NCBI RefSeq assembly: GCF_009909145.1
Contig: NZ_JAAAPJ010000001.1
Location: 1,054,001-1,118,000, forward strand
DNA length: 64,000 bases
Direction: 5' to 3'
Origin: Corallococcus silvisoli
Lineage (GTDB): Bacteria; Myxococcota; Myxococcia; Myxococcales; Myxococcaceae
Shown here: positions 42,594 to 50,927 of the stretch, piece by piece
How positions within the stretch are numbered: the first letter of the stretch is position 1
How the letters are laid out: each line of letters opens with the position of its first letter
Notes under the pieces: generated by a model
What the model was told of the DNA's origin: nothing
The model's input: the letters and a program-made list of their open reading frames with translations, nothing else
Database searches by the model: none
Translations under genes and position numbers: made by a program

Positions 42594-43223
42594 TCAGCTC
42601 CGGGCCGCCTTGAGAACCCGAGCGACGACGCCCGCGTCCGTCACGCGCTCGTAGCTCAAGGGCTGCCCGAGCACCGCGCGGTAGCGGTAGACCGTGAAGG
42701 GGCCCTTGTCCTCGCTGGCATGCTCCGGCACGAGCACCGCGAAGCTCTCCGTCCCCACGCCCACCACGTCGATGCAGCGCAGCCGCTCCAGCTTCCCCGA
42801 GGGGTCGCGCAGGTTGTAGACGTCGTCGATGCTGAAGCTGACCACGCCCTCGCCCTCGGGCCGGGTGGGCAGGTGCTTGCGCAGCAGGCCCACGACCTTG
42901 CCCAGGTAGTCCCGGGCGGCGTCGGCCGTGGCCGGCAGCTCCTGGCGCTTCGCGTCCTCGCGCACCAGCGCCACCAGCGTCGCGGCGGGGGTCGCCTTGT
43001 CGGCGAGCAGGGTCTCCAGCCCCTCCAGCCCCGTCCACAGCGGGATGCTGTTGAAGCCGAGCGCGTGCTGGACCTGCTCCTCCACCTCCTCCAGCCCCGA
43101 GTTGGGGGCGCAGTAGGCCTTCAGGAAGGTGCGCGCCTTCTCGAGCGCGGGCGCCTTCTGGAGGGCCTCCATCCGAGCCTGGAGCTGTTCGAAGGTGGCG
43201 GCTGCCTTGGGGTCGGCGTTCAT
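42594..43223 (-). CDS. candidate immunity protein for the annexin-RNase toxin
   Basis: This is a 209-residue soluble protein with no signal peptide and no recognised family. The N-terminal half is helical (EQLQARMEALQKAPALEKAR, LLADKATPAATLVALVREDA), the C-terminal half beta-rich (EGVVSFSIDDVYNL, ERLRCIDVVGVGTESFAVLV). The start overlaps the stop of the 1197-residue toxin-like gene by 4 bp. A small acidic-to-neutral protein translationally coupled directly downstream of a nuclease-tipped polymorphic toxin is the standard position of an immunity gene. This role is inferred from position only. Confidence 0.6.
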   Translation of the reverse strand: MNADPKAAATFEQLQARMEALQKAPALEKARTFLKAYCAPNSGLEEVEEQVQHALGFNSIPLWTGLEGLETLLADKATPAATLVALVREDAKRQELPATADAARDYLGKVVGLLRKHLPTRPEGEGVVSFSIDDVYNLRDPSGKLERLRCIDVVGVGTESFAVLVPEHASEDKGPFTVYRYRAVLGQPLSYERVTDAGVVARVLKAARS

Positions 43224-46200
43224 GGGTTCTTGTTACCGGGGAAGGCGGTCAATACCACCACTTGCGGCGGGGTGCCGTCGAGCAGGCGCAGCCGGATGTT
43301 GTAGTGGGTCGCGTCCAGCGGGACGGCCCGCCTGGTGCCTGTCGTTGGATCCTCCACGCCCTTGAAGCCCTTGCCCACCTTCGTCCCGGTGGGGACGGGG
43401 ATGTCCAGGTTGTCGCTGACGCCCTCCAGGGCCAGCTCGGTCCGGATGCGGGGCCAGTTGTCGGCGACGTACTGGTTGAGGGTCGCGTTCATCGTCGCGT
43501 CGCTCTCCCACTGGAACGACAGGGGCTCCGCCTTGTTCCAGCCGTCGCCCGTGGTGACGCGGCTCTCGATGCTGCGGGCCCCCGGCGGCGCGTCCGCGAC
43601 GGAGGTGGGCACCGAGGCGCCGTGCCGGTCGACCGTGTGCGCGTTGTGGGCGGTGCCGTGCGCCAGGTCGTTGGCGGCCACGTCGAGGACGGGGCCATTC
43701 GGGTACGCCGCGGCCAGCTGCTGATCGCGGATGACGCCCCGGCGGAGCATCTCCGCCTGGGCCTTCTCCGCGCGCACCTTGGCGTACTGGTTCGTCTCGA
43801 CGGGGACCTTCTGCCCCGTGGTCGGATCCTCCCGGGTGTAGGGCCCGGGCTTGATGTCCTGGTTGAGCTCGGCCTGGGTGCGGAGCTTCGGGTCGTAGGT
43901 GCGCTCGGCGTACGCGCGGTGGCCCTCGCTCACGCGGGCCTTGTATTCGGCCTTCGTCTCCGTGGGGGCGCGCGGGTTGTTGATGGCGGCGTGCTCCGCC
44001 GCGTTCATGGGGGCCTGCGCGGGGGGCGTCACGGCCAGCTGGCTGTTCACCGTCGTGCCCACGCCCGGCCAGTCCGGCACCGCGCCCGTCTGGCCGTGCA
44101 TCGCCACCGAGCCCGTCCCCGGCGCGAGCGAGTTCAGCTTCTGGGCGTGGAACTCAATCTGGAACTCGACGTTGGCGATGTCCCGCTGGAGCGCCGCGCG
44201 CTCCGCGACGGTGGCCGCGGTGGGCTTGCCGCTCATGCCCGCGATGCTGTCGTCGATTCTCTTCTGCGCCGCCTCCAGGCCGCCCAGGATGTTCTTGAGC
44301 TTCTGCACCTCCAGCTTCGACTCGAAGCCCTGCGTGCCGTAGCCCGGCGTGCGCGTGAGGGCCTGCTGGACGCGGTCCTTGAGCTGGCGGATCTGCCCGG
44401 TGGGCCCCTCGTACTTCTGGAGCAGGCGGGCCGTCTCCTGGTGCGCCGCGATGTCCGCGGGCGTGGCGTGCGGCCCCGCCTCGATGCGCACCCGGCCGTT
44501 GTCGTAGCGCACCTGGGTGGTGTTGCCCGGCAGGTCCGGGTTGCGCAGGACGGGGATCTCCCGCGGCTTGAGCAGCTCCGCGCCCTTGGCGAAGCCGCCG
44601 CTGACCGCGCCGCCCGTGATGGCGCCCACGGTGCCGTCCGTCGCCGCGCGGGTGGCCACGCGGCCCAGGCCCTTGAGGGCGCCGTCCTGCCACGTCTCGC
44701 GCTGGGTGGCCGCGTCGACGGCGCCACCGGCCGCGCCGCCGAAGGCGCCTTCCTTCATGCCCTGCTTGATGGCGGTCTTCACGCCGCTCTCCGCCGTCTC
44801 CTTCACCGCGGTGCGGGCCGCGGCCTCCGTGACGGTGGTGGCCGCGGCGCGGGTGCCGCCCGTGATGGCGCTGGCGCCCTTGCCCACGGGGATGACCGCC
44901 GTGCCGCCCTCCACCGCGCCGATGAGCGCCTGGCGGCTCAGGTCCTGCGCCCCGGCGGCGTCGCCCTGGATGGCGGCGTACGTCACCGCGCGCGTCGTGG
45001 CCCCCGCCGCCGCGTATCCGGCGATGGCCAGCGGCGTGGCCGCGCCGCCCGTGGCGATGACGGCCGCGGTGGTGACGGCGACGACGGCCACGGTGGCCGT
45101 GGTCTCCGCCAGCGAGTCCTTGCCCGCCTGGAGCGCCTTGACGTCCTCCGTGGCGTAGCCCGTCAACGTCTGCGCGCGCTGGGTATCCCCTGTCTGGAGG
45201 GACTGCTCCGCGCGGCCCAGGTTGCGGTCGAGGATGTCGTTGTCCGACTCGCCCTTGGTCAGGTGCTGCACTCCGTCCAGCAGGCTGACGCCCAGGCCCG
45301 ACTCGTTGGCCTGGACCTCGCGCAGGCGCCGCACGCGCTCCTGCGCGGCGTTGGGGTCGTTGGGGTCGATGGCGCCCAGGTCGAAGTCCTGCTTGAGCAG
45401 CTCCAGCTCGTCGCGGCCGTCCAGCTCGCTGTCCAGCTCCGAGCGCAGGTCCTTGCCGTACTTCTGCTGGTAGGCGGCGGAGATGGCGTTGAGGTCTTCC
45501 TTGGACTTGCCGCTCAGCACCGAGCGGATGGCGTCCTCGTCCGTGCCCAGGCCGTCCATGGCCAGGAACAGCTTCTCCGCGGCGGCCTCCGCCTGCCCCT
45601 GCGCGTCGTCGGCCGCGGGCGGGTTGAGCATGCGCAGCGTGACGTCGCGGTCGCCGCCGTCCCACTGGCGGACCTGGTCCTCCAGGGACTGGCCCGTCTG
45701 GCGTTGGTACTCGGCCTTGATGGCGGTGAGCTGGTCGGGCGTCTTGCCTTGCAGGATGTCGCGCACGCCGCTCTCGTCCGCGCCGAAGAAGCCGCCCATC
45801 GCCTCGCGCAGCCGGGCCGCGTCCGCCTGGGCCGGGTTGCCCTGCAGCATGCCGATGGCGCGGTCGTACTCCTCCGTGGACAGGTCGTCCTTGAGCTTCG
45901 CCTTCAGGCCCTCGTCCTGCGCGAGGATCTGACGCTGCTCGGGGGTGGCCTTCTCCAGGCGCTCGAAGAGGCGGCCCTCGTCGGTGCCCCAGCCGGCCAT
46001 GTCCTCTTCCAGGCCGGCCTTGAGCGCCTGGGCCTCCAGCGCCGTGGCCTCCGCGGGGTTCGTGGCCTGTCCCGCGCCGAGCATGCTCCGGGCCCGCTCC
46101 AGCTGGGCGCCGTCCATCTCGCGTCCCAGGCGGGACAGCAGGAAGTCCTCGGGCGTCTGGCCCGGCGCGGTGCCGCCGTTCAATTCCGCGAACTGCTGGG

Positions 46201-46813
46201 CGATGGCGTGGCGCTCCTCCGGGGCGCGCTTCTCCAGCACCTTGAGCATGTCCTCGTTGGTGCCGAAGAGGCTGTCCATCTCCGACTGGAGGTTGACCGC
46301 GTCGCTCTTCGCGGTGTTGGACTGGAGCATGCCCTCCGCGCGCTGCCAGTCGGAGCCGCTCAGCTCGCCCCGGATGGTCTCATCCAGGTTCTTGCCGTAG
46401 TGGTCCTGGTAGCTCTGGCGGATCATCGCCAGCTGCTCCGGGCTCTTGCCCTCCAGCGTCTGGAAGAGCTTGTCCTCGTCGGTGCCCCAGCCGGTGAGGC
46501 CCCCTTCCATGGCCTCGCGCAGGGCGCTGGCGTCCTTGTCCGCCTGGGCCTGCGTATACGACGGCGCGGCGGGCGCGGGGGCCGGCGCGGGAGGCGTGGC
46601 CGCGACCTGGGGACCGGCGACGGTGCTGGCGGTCGCGGGCGGGGTGGGCGTGCCCAGCGACGGGCCAGTCCGGGCCTGGGGACGCTCGAAGGAGGAGCGG
46701 TCCCGCTGCGGAGGCTTGGGAGGGGGAGGTGGGGGCGGAGGCGGCGCGGGGGCCTGGGGCTGCTGCGGGAGCGTGCGCTGAACGCCGTTGTTGCGAGGAC
46801 CGTCGATCGCCAT
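43220..46813 (-). CDS. annexin-repeat protein with C-terminal RNase A-like toxin domain
   Basis: A 1197-residue polymorphic-toxin-like protein. Residues 1-90 are Pro/Ala-rich without a signal peptide and carry SSFE at 40-43. Residues 92-475 hold about five annexin-like repeats, some with the GxGTDE calcium-site motif (GWGTDEDKLF 108-117, GWGTDEGRLF, GLGTDEDAIR) and the following helix pattern (LEGKSPEQLAMIRQSYQDHY). About 560-690 are Gly/Ala-rich hydrophobic, like the translocation segments of polymorphic toxins; 770-880 are coiled-coil. The last 146 residues begin HGTAHNAHTVDRHG and end VVVLTAFPG, with an SF-W and helix-rich middle, a pattern I associate with the CdiA-CT RNase A-like toxin family; His1059 and His1064 would be catalytic candidates. 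ATG 46813 is preferred; upstream residues are poor. Confidence 0.75.
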   Translation of the reverse strand: MAIDGPRNNGVQRTLPQQPQAPAPPPPPPPPPKPPQRDRSSFERPQARTGPSLGTPTPPATASTVAGPQVAATPPAPAPAPAAPSYTQAQADKDASALREAMEGGLTGWGTDEDKLFQTLEGKSPEQLAMIRQSYQDHYGKNLDETIRGELSGSDWQRAEGMLQSNTAKSDAVNLQSEMDSLFGTNEDMLKVLEKRAPEERHAIAQQFAELNGGTAPGQTPEDFLLSRLGREMDGAQLERARSMLGAGQATNPAEATALEAQALKAGLEEDMAGWGTDEGRLFERLEKATPEQRQILAQDEGLKAKLKDDLSTEEYDRAIGMLQGNPAQADAARLREAMGGFFGADESGVRDILQGKTPDQLTAIKAEYQRQTGQSLEDQVRQWDGGDRDVTLRMLNPPAADDAQGQAEAAAEKLFLAMDGLGTDEDAIRSVLSGKSKEDLNAISAAYQQKYGKDLRSELDSELDGRDELELLKQDFDLGAIDPNDPNAAQERVRRLREVQANESGLGVSLLDGVQHLTKGESDNDILDRNLGRAEQSLQTGDTQRAQTLTGYATEDVKALQAGKDSLAETTATVAVVAVTTAAVIATGGAATPLAIAGYAAAGATTRAVTYAAIQGDAAGAQDLSRQALIGAVEGGTAVIPVGKGASAITGGTRAAATTVTEAAARTAVKETAESGVKTAIKQGMKEGAFGGAAGGAVDAATQRETWQDGALKGLGRVATRAATDGTVGAITGGAVSGGFAKGAELLKPREIPVLRNPDLPGNTTQVRYDNGRVRIEAGPHATPADIAAHQETARLLQKYEGPTGQIRQLKDRVQQALTRTPGYGTQGFESKLEVQKLKNILGGLEAAQKRIDDSIAGMSGKPTAATVAERAALQRDIANVEFQIEFHAQKLNSLAPGTGSVAMHGQTGAVPDWPGVGTTVNSQLAVTPPAQAPMNAAEHAAINNPRAPTETKAEYKARVSEGHRAYAERTYDPKLRTQAELNQDIKPGPYTREDPTTGQKVPVETNQYAKVRAEKAQAEMLRRGVIRDQQLAAAYPNGPVLDVAANDLAHGTAHNAHTVDRHGASVPTSVADAPPGARSIESRVTTGDGWNKAEPLSFQWESDATMNATLNQYVADNWPRIRTELALEGVSDNLDIPVPTGTKVGKGFKGVEDPTTGTRRAVPLDATHYNIRLRLLDGTPPQVVVLTAFPGNKNP

Positions 46814-46975
46814 CGTCTGTCTCCGAAGACTTCTGCGCTCGGTGGGTCCAAATGCTGGCGCCCTGGAACCGCGGCGTCCCCCGCCACCGGGTGCAATCCT
46901 TTTCAGATTATCGCACCGACCCACCCCAGGGTTTCGGATGGCCCCCGATGGGTAGGAATTACAGTGGGTGTCTGC

Positions 46976-47827
46976 CTACACGGTGCGCGTGGCGCGCAGG
47001 CGGGGTGGGGTGAAAGACAGCTCCCGGACGCGGAGCCGGGACGTGGTGAAGCCATCGAAGCGGCGGGGCGCCTCCTGGGCCCCGGCGCGCAGGGCGACGT
47101 GGGACTCCACGTCCAACTCCAACTGGACGGGCCACAGCCGGTCCAGGGCGAGCAGGCAGCCTCCGTGACCCTTGGCCTCCGTGTGCATCGTCTCTCCGCC
47201 GTTGGGGGTGCGGAGCGAGGCGGGCACCGGCTGGGGCGTGCGCGGCGTCTCCCATTGGAGGCGCAGGCCCACGGACTGGCGCTCCAGGCTGCGCAGCTCC
47301 ACGCGCGTGGTGGCCCCGGTGAGCGCTCCGCTCCCCACGCCCTGCTGTTCCCACCGGGCCCCGAGCCCCACGGGTTCGGTGGGCAGGAAGGTGCCCAGGT
47401 CCTTGAGCAGGTCCGCCATCTGTTGCATCTGGCCTCGCACGGGCGCGGAGAGGTCCGGCGGCAGCTTCCACTCGAAGCCGGTGGAGCGGCCGTGGGGGCC
47501 CACCTGCCCCTCGCCCTTCAATCCCGGCAGGGGCGCGAGCTGCGCGCGGGCCGCCTCCACGGCGCGCACGGGCGTGCGCGCGGCGACGAGCAGGTCCACT
47601 TCTTCCAGCGTGAAGCGGTAGCGCGCGGTGCCGTCCGGGAGCACCCGCAGCACCTCCGCGACCATCACCATCTGGACGCCTGGAAGCGAAGGCCCGGGCC
47701 TGGTCCGGCCCGCGTCGCGCAGCGTGGTGGTGCTCTCCGAGCGCATGCCAATGCGTTGCACCCCGCCGAACAGGGGGCGCAGCAAGAGAGGCTGATGGGG
47801 TGCATGACCGCGTCGCAGGACGTGCAT
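46976..47827 (-). CDS. hypothetical protein, DUF6263-like
   Basis: This is a 283-residue protein, mostly beta-strand with repeated VE/VRLQW patterns (TARYRFTLEEVDLLVAARTP, TRVELRSLERQSVGLRLQWE, LELDVESHVAL). This resembles DUF6263-type lipid-binding-like beta proteins, but a signal peptide is missing, so the N-terminus may be wrong or lost. The start is uncertain (ATG 47827 or 47872, neither with a clear binding site). It lies 162 bp upstream of the annexin-toxin gene on the same strand. Function unknown. Confidence 0.55.
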   Translation of the reverse strand: MHVLRRGHAPHQPLLLRPLFGGVQRIGMRSESTTTLRDAGRTRPGPSLPGVQMVMVAEVLRVLPDGTARYRFTLEEVDLLVAARTPVRAVEAARAQLAPLPGLKGEGQVGPHGRSTGFEWKLPPDLSAPVRGQMQQMADLLKDLGTFLPTEPVGLGARWEQQGVGSGALTGATTRVELRSLERQSVGLRLQWETPRTPQPVPASLRTPNGGETMHTEAKGHGGCLLALDRLWPVQLELDVESHVALRAGAQEAPRRFDGFTTSRLRVRELSFTPPRLRATRTV

Positions 47828-47970
47828 GGGCCGCGAGTCTAGCCCCGCCGCGCGGCTTGTGAATCCAGGCACACGGCGCGGGTTGCGAGGGGGGCTCGTG
47901 GCGGTTACGCATGCGCCGTGGTCATGGGTCGCCGTCAGCGTCCTCCGGGACGACGAAAGGCCGCATCCCC

Positions 47971-48843
47971 ATGTCGAACGAAACAGCAGCCCCCGTGCCG
48001 CTGGAAGTGGGTCAGGTCCGGTTCGATGCGTTCAAGAGCCTCTGGCTCTGGAGCATGGTGATTCCAGGCGTGGTCCTCGGGCCCCTGTCCGTGACGCCCG
48101 CGACGCTCACGGCGTCCCTGGGGATGACCTTCCTGACGCTGTGCCTGGGGCACTCCGTGGGGTTGCACCGGGGCGTCATCCACCGCACCTACGAAGCGGG
48201 CCCCGTCGTGCGCGGCGCCCTGGCGTACCTCTTCGTCCTGAGCGGCCTGGGCGGGCCCCTGTCCTGGGCGCGGCTGCACGCCGTGCGCGACCACTGGCAG
48301 AACCAGCGCGACTGCCCGCCGTACTTCGCGTACCGGCACTCGCTGGCGCGCGACTTCGTGTGGAACCTGCACCTGCGCTTCGATGCGGCGGATGACCGGG
48401 CCCTGTCGCGCCTGCCTCCGGACGTGATGGAGGACCGGTGGCTGCGCTTCCTGGCGCGCACCTGGCCGTTGCACGTGCTCGCGCTGGCGGCGGTCACCTT
48501 CGCGGTGGGCGGGCCTGGCGCGGTGGCTGTCTGTATTTGCGCTCGCACCGCCGGAGGCATCCTGGGCCACTGGTTCGTCGGCTACGTCGCGCATGTCTGG
48601 GGTTCGCGGCCGCATGCCGTTCCGGGCGCGACGGAGAGCGGCACGAATGTCTGGCTATTGGGGGTGCTCTCCTTCGGGGAGGGTTTTCACAACAACCACC
48701 ATGCGTTCGCCGGTTCGGCGCGGATGGGCCTGCGGACCCACGAGCTCGACCTGGGCTGGCTCAGCCTCCGCGCGATGGAGGCCGTCGGGCTCGTCCGCTC
48801 GGTCAGAAGCCACCGCTTTCACGGTGAACCATCCCGGCTGTGA
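47971..48843 (+). CDS. fatty acid (acyl-CoA) desaturase
   Basis: This is a 290-residue membrane di-iron desaturase. All three histidine boxes are present: GHSVGLHRGVIH, HAVRDHWQNQRD (a variant of HxxHH, with two His) and GEGFHNNHHAF. Four membrane segments. Introduces a double bond into a membrane acyl chain. The second box departs from the usual HRxHH, so activity or substrate may differ from classical delta-9 enzymes. The start is ATG 47971 with AAAGG upstream. Confidence 0.88.
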   Translation: MSNETAAPVPLEVGQVRFDAFKSLWLWSMVIPGVVLGPLSVTPATLTASLGMTFLTLCLGHSVGLHRGVIHRTYEAGPVVRGALAYLFVLSGLGGPLSWARLHAVRDHWQNQRDCPPYFAYRHSLARDFVWNLHLRFDAADDRALSRLPPDVMEDRWLRFLARTWPLHVLALAAVTFAVGGPGAVAVCICARTAGGILGHWFVGYVAHVWGSRPHAVPGATESGTNVWLLGVLSFGEGFHNNHHAFAGSARMGLRTHELDLGWLSLRAMEAVGLVRSVRSHRFHGEPSRL

Positions 48844-48933
48844 TGTCTTTGGATAAAACAGAGTCCGCGCAAATCCAGCCAGCGCCGTCTCGGTGGGCGA
48901 GGGGGAATTTCCCAGGGGGCGAGAACGCACCGG

Positions 48934-49731
48934 GTGGGGACGAAAGACATCGCGGAGCCCCTCGCGATTGTTTATAGGACGTGTTCCGCCAAGGCCCGCT
49001 TGGAGGCAGCACTGAAGCGCTCGTACCCCCGGAACTTTCCCACGCACTCTTTGTATTGGTTCGTTGGGGGAGGGGTCCTCATCTATGTGGTGGCGGCGGC
49101 GTTTCTCGCGCCCACCTCGGTGCGCCTGCTGCCCCTGGAGGTGATCCAGGCCCTGTTCCATGACCGCTTCGGGCCCTTCATCCTGTTGTTCGGCGCCCCC
49201 TGCGGCATCTACCTCATTGGGTGGCGGGCGGATGACCTCTTCGTCTGGATGGTCGCGCCGCGCGCGCTGACGTTGGACGACGAGGGGCTGCGCGACGGCG
49301 ACACGCGGGTGCGGTGGCGGGACGTGCGGGAGATCGTCGAACAGCCCGCGCACGACCGGGTCGTCCTGCGCCACGCGGGGGGACGCTACCGGCTGCGGCT
49401 GGGCCTCTGGGGTGACTCGGAGGAGCTGCACCAGGAGGTGCAGGGGCAGGTCGTGTCGCGGCTGCTGGAGCGCGTGCACCTCCAGGTCGCCGCCGGGCAG
49501 GCGGTGCGCTTCGGCCCGCTGACCCTGGGCGACGCGGGGCTGACCCACAAGGGGCGGCTGCTGACCTGGGAGGACATCGAGAGCATCCGCCTCCAGGACG
49601 AGGTGGACCACGGCGTGGCGGCGCGCGAGCTGGTCATCGTCGCGCAGGGCAGGACCCGGAAGTTCGACACCTCGAAGATCGTCAACGCGCCAGTGCTGCT
49701 GGCCTACCTGTCAGACCGGCTGGCCGGCTGA
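48934..49731 (+). CDS. hypothetical membrane protein with PH-like domain
   Basis: This is a 265-residue protein with GTG start. Two membrane segments (LYWFVGGGVLIYVVAAAFLA and FGPFILLFGAPCGIYLIGW) are followed by a soluble part containing two similar PH-like repeats: ALTLDDEGLRDGDTRVRWRDVREIV and PLTLGDAGLTHKGRLLTWEDIESIRL. Resembles DUF6585-type proteins. Likely cytoplasmic-face membrane protein. It is 26 bp upstream of another small PH-like membrane protein, probably one operon. Confidence 0.7.
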   Translation: MGTKDIAEPLAIVYRTCSAKARLEAALKRSYPRNFPTHSLYWFVGGGVLIYVVAAAFLAPTSVRLLPLEVIQALFHDRFGPFILLFGAPCGIYLIGWRADDLFVWMVAPRALTLDDEGLRDGDTRVRWRDVREIVEQPAHDRVVLRHAGGRYRLRLGLWGDSEELHQEVQGQVVSRLLERVHLQVAAGQAVRFGPLTLGDAGLTHKGRLLTWEDIESIRLQDEVDHGVAARELVIVAQGRTRKFDTSKIVNAPVLLAYLSDRLAG

Positions 49732-49757
49732 CCTCCTCTTCACACCCGGACACTCCC

Positions 49758-50255
49758 ATGGAAGTCTACCGTTCCCCCAAGGCGAAGAAGCAGGTGGAGC
49801 AGCCGAAGGCCATCTACTACTCGCGGACCCGGCTCATCATCGGCGCGGTCATCTGGTCGCTGGCGGTCGCCTTCTTCGGCGCGCTCGCCTGGCGCTCGAG
49901 GACGGAGACCGGCGCGCTGGCCTTCGCGGGGGTGGTCACGCTGGGCGCGGCCTGGATGTTCTTCAGCTGTGTCCGGCCGCTGGGGAGCCTGGACACGCCC
50001 GTGCTGCTCATTGGCCGGGACGGCATCCGCTTCCCGGATGGCGTCCTCATCGCCTGGGCGGACATGGAGGAGAACGTCTACTTCCACCAGTCGTACATGG
50101 GCATCCCCATCATGAAGCTGGTGCAGGTCAAGACCACGCTCAAGAAGCCCCGCCTCAAGAAGCTGCGGGTCTCCGCGCTCGCCATGAACAGCGACGAGTA
50201 CCTGGCGCTCTGTGACAGCTACAGCCAGGGCGAGAGCCCGTCCTCCGCGCGCTGA
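49758..50255 (+). CDS. hypothetical small membrane protein with PH-like domain
   Basis: This is a 165-residue protein with two adjacent membrane segments (IIGAVIWSLAVAFFGALAW, ALAFAGVVTLGAAWMFFSC), followed by VLLIGRDGIRFPDGVLIAWADMEEN, the same strand pattern seen in the preceding gene. The pair may be functionally linked. No enzymatic motif. Convergent with the lipoprotein gene. Confidence 0.7.
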   Translation: MEVYRSPKAKKQVEQPKAIYYSRTRLIIGAVIWSLAVAFFGALAWRSRTETGALAFAGVVTLGAAWMFFSCVRPLGSLDTPVLLIGRDGIRFPDGVLIAWADMEENVYFHQSYMGIPIMKLVQVKTTLKKPRLKKLRVSALAMNSDEYLALCDSYSQGESPSSAR

Positions 50256-50261
50256 GCGGGG

Positions 50262-50777
50262 CTAGGGGACGGCCGGAGCGGGGGGCAGGCCGACGACCCG
50301 TGTCCCGCCGTCCTTGTCCACCTCCAGCGTGAGGCGGGGCTTTCCCTGGGCGTCGTGGAGCACGATGCTCGCCACGCCATCCACCACGCCCAGGGTGATG
50401 CGCTCCTTCCAGTCACGCCGGAAGGTGATGTTGGGCTGGCCCTGGATGAGGCTCATGCACATCGCCTCGTAGCCCTCCTTGCTGTCGAAGCACAGCCCGC
50501 GGATGTCCAGGGAGTCGATCATCCCCAGGCCGCCCACCTCCTCGCCGGAGGCATCCATGAACTGGATGCCGTAGGCGGTGACGGCGCGCTTCAGGCCCTT
50601 GGGGTCGGGCATGGGCGCGCTGATGCGCACGCGCGCCTGTCCTTTCTCATCGACGATGTTCAGCTCCCGCACGGAGAGCGAGTCGGTGGGCCGGGACGTG
50701 GTGGAGCAGGCCCCGAACAGCAGGCCCGCGGAGGAGACGGCGACGCACAGGGACGGACGCAAGGGGGAGCGGAGCAT
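50262..50777 (-). CDS. hypothetical lipoprotein
   Basis: This is a 171-residue protein with a lipoprotein signal (lipobox LFGAC, Cys24). The mature part is beta-rich with three similar segments (ELNIVDEKGQARVRISAP, GIQFMDASGEEVGGLGM, SIVLHDAQGKPRLTLEVD), each like a strand-turn-strand with D-x-x-G-x-(A/E/P)-R. No family function recognised. Single gene. Confidence 0.75.
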   Translation of the reverse strand: MLRSPLRPSLCVAVSSAGLLFGACSTTSRPTDSLSVRELNIVDEKGQARVRISAPMPDPKGLKRAVTAYGIQFMDASGEEVGGLGMIDSLDIRGLCFDSKEGYEAMCMSLIQGQPNITFRRDWKERITLGVVDGVASIVLHDAQGKPRLTLEVDKDGGTRVVGLPPAPAVP

Positions 50778-50927
50778 GGTGAGCGTCAGGCTAGACGCCC
50801 CCGCGCACCGGCTGCTCCACGGCCCGCTGGTCAGCGTGTCATCGGTCCGTCATGACGCCCCAAAGGGAATCGCAAGGCGCGTCACGCGCCCTGCGTTCCC
50901 CGGGACGGCCTCTTGCCTGAGCGCGGA

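Noticed and set aside
46814..46975. A sigma-54 promoter upstream of the annexin-toxin gene
   Set aside because: A GG-N10-GC match exists, but with a poor context and no paired palindromes. An extended -10-like TGCGATAAT nearby fits sigma-70 better, though not convincingly.
43262..47842. A 1526-codon open frame antisense to the annexin-toxin gene
   Set aside because: Repetitive Arg/Gly/Val/Leu composition. The minus strand carries clear annexin-like repeats and a coupled downstream gene.
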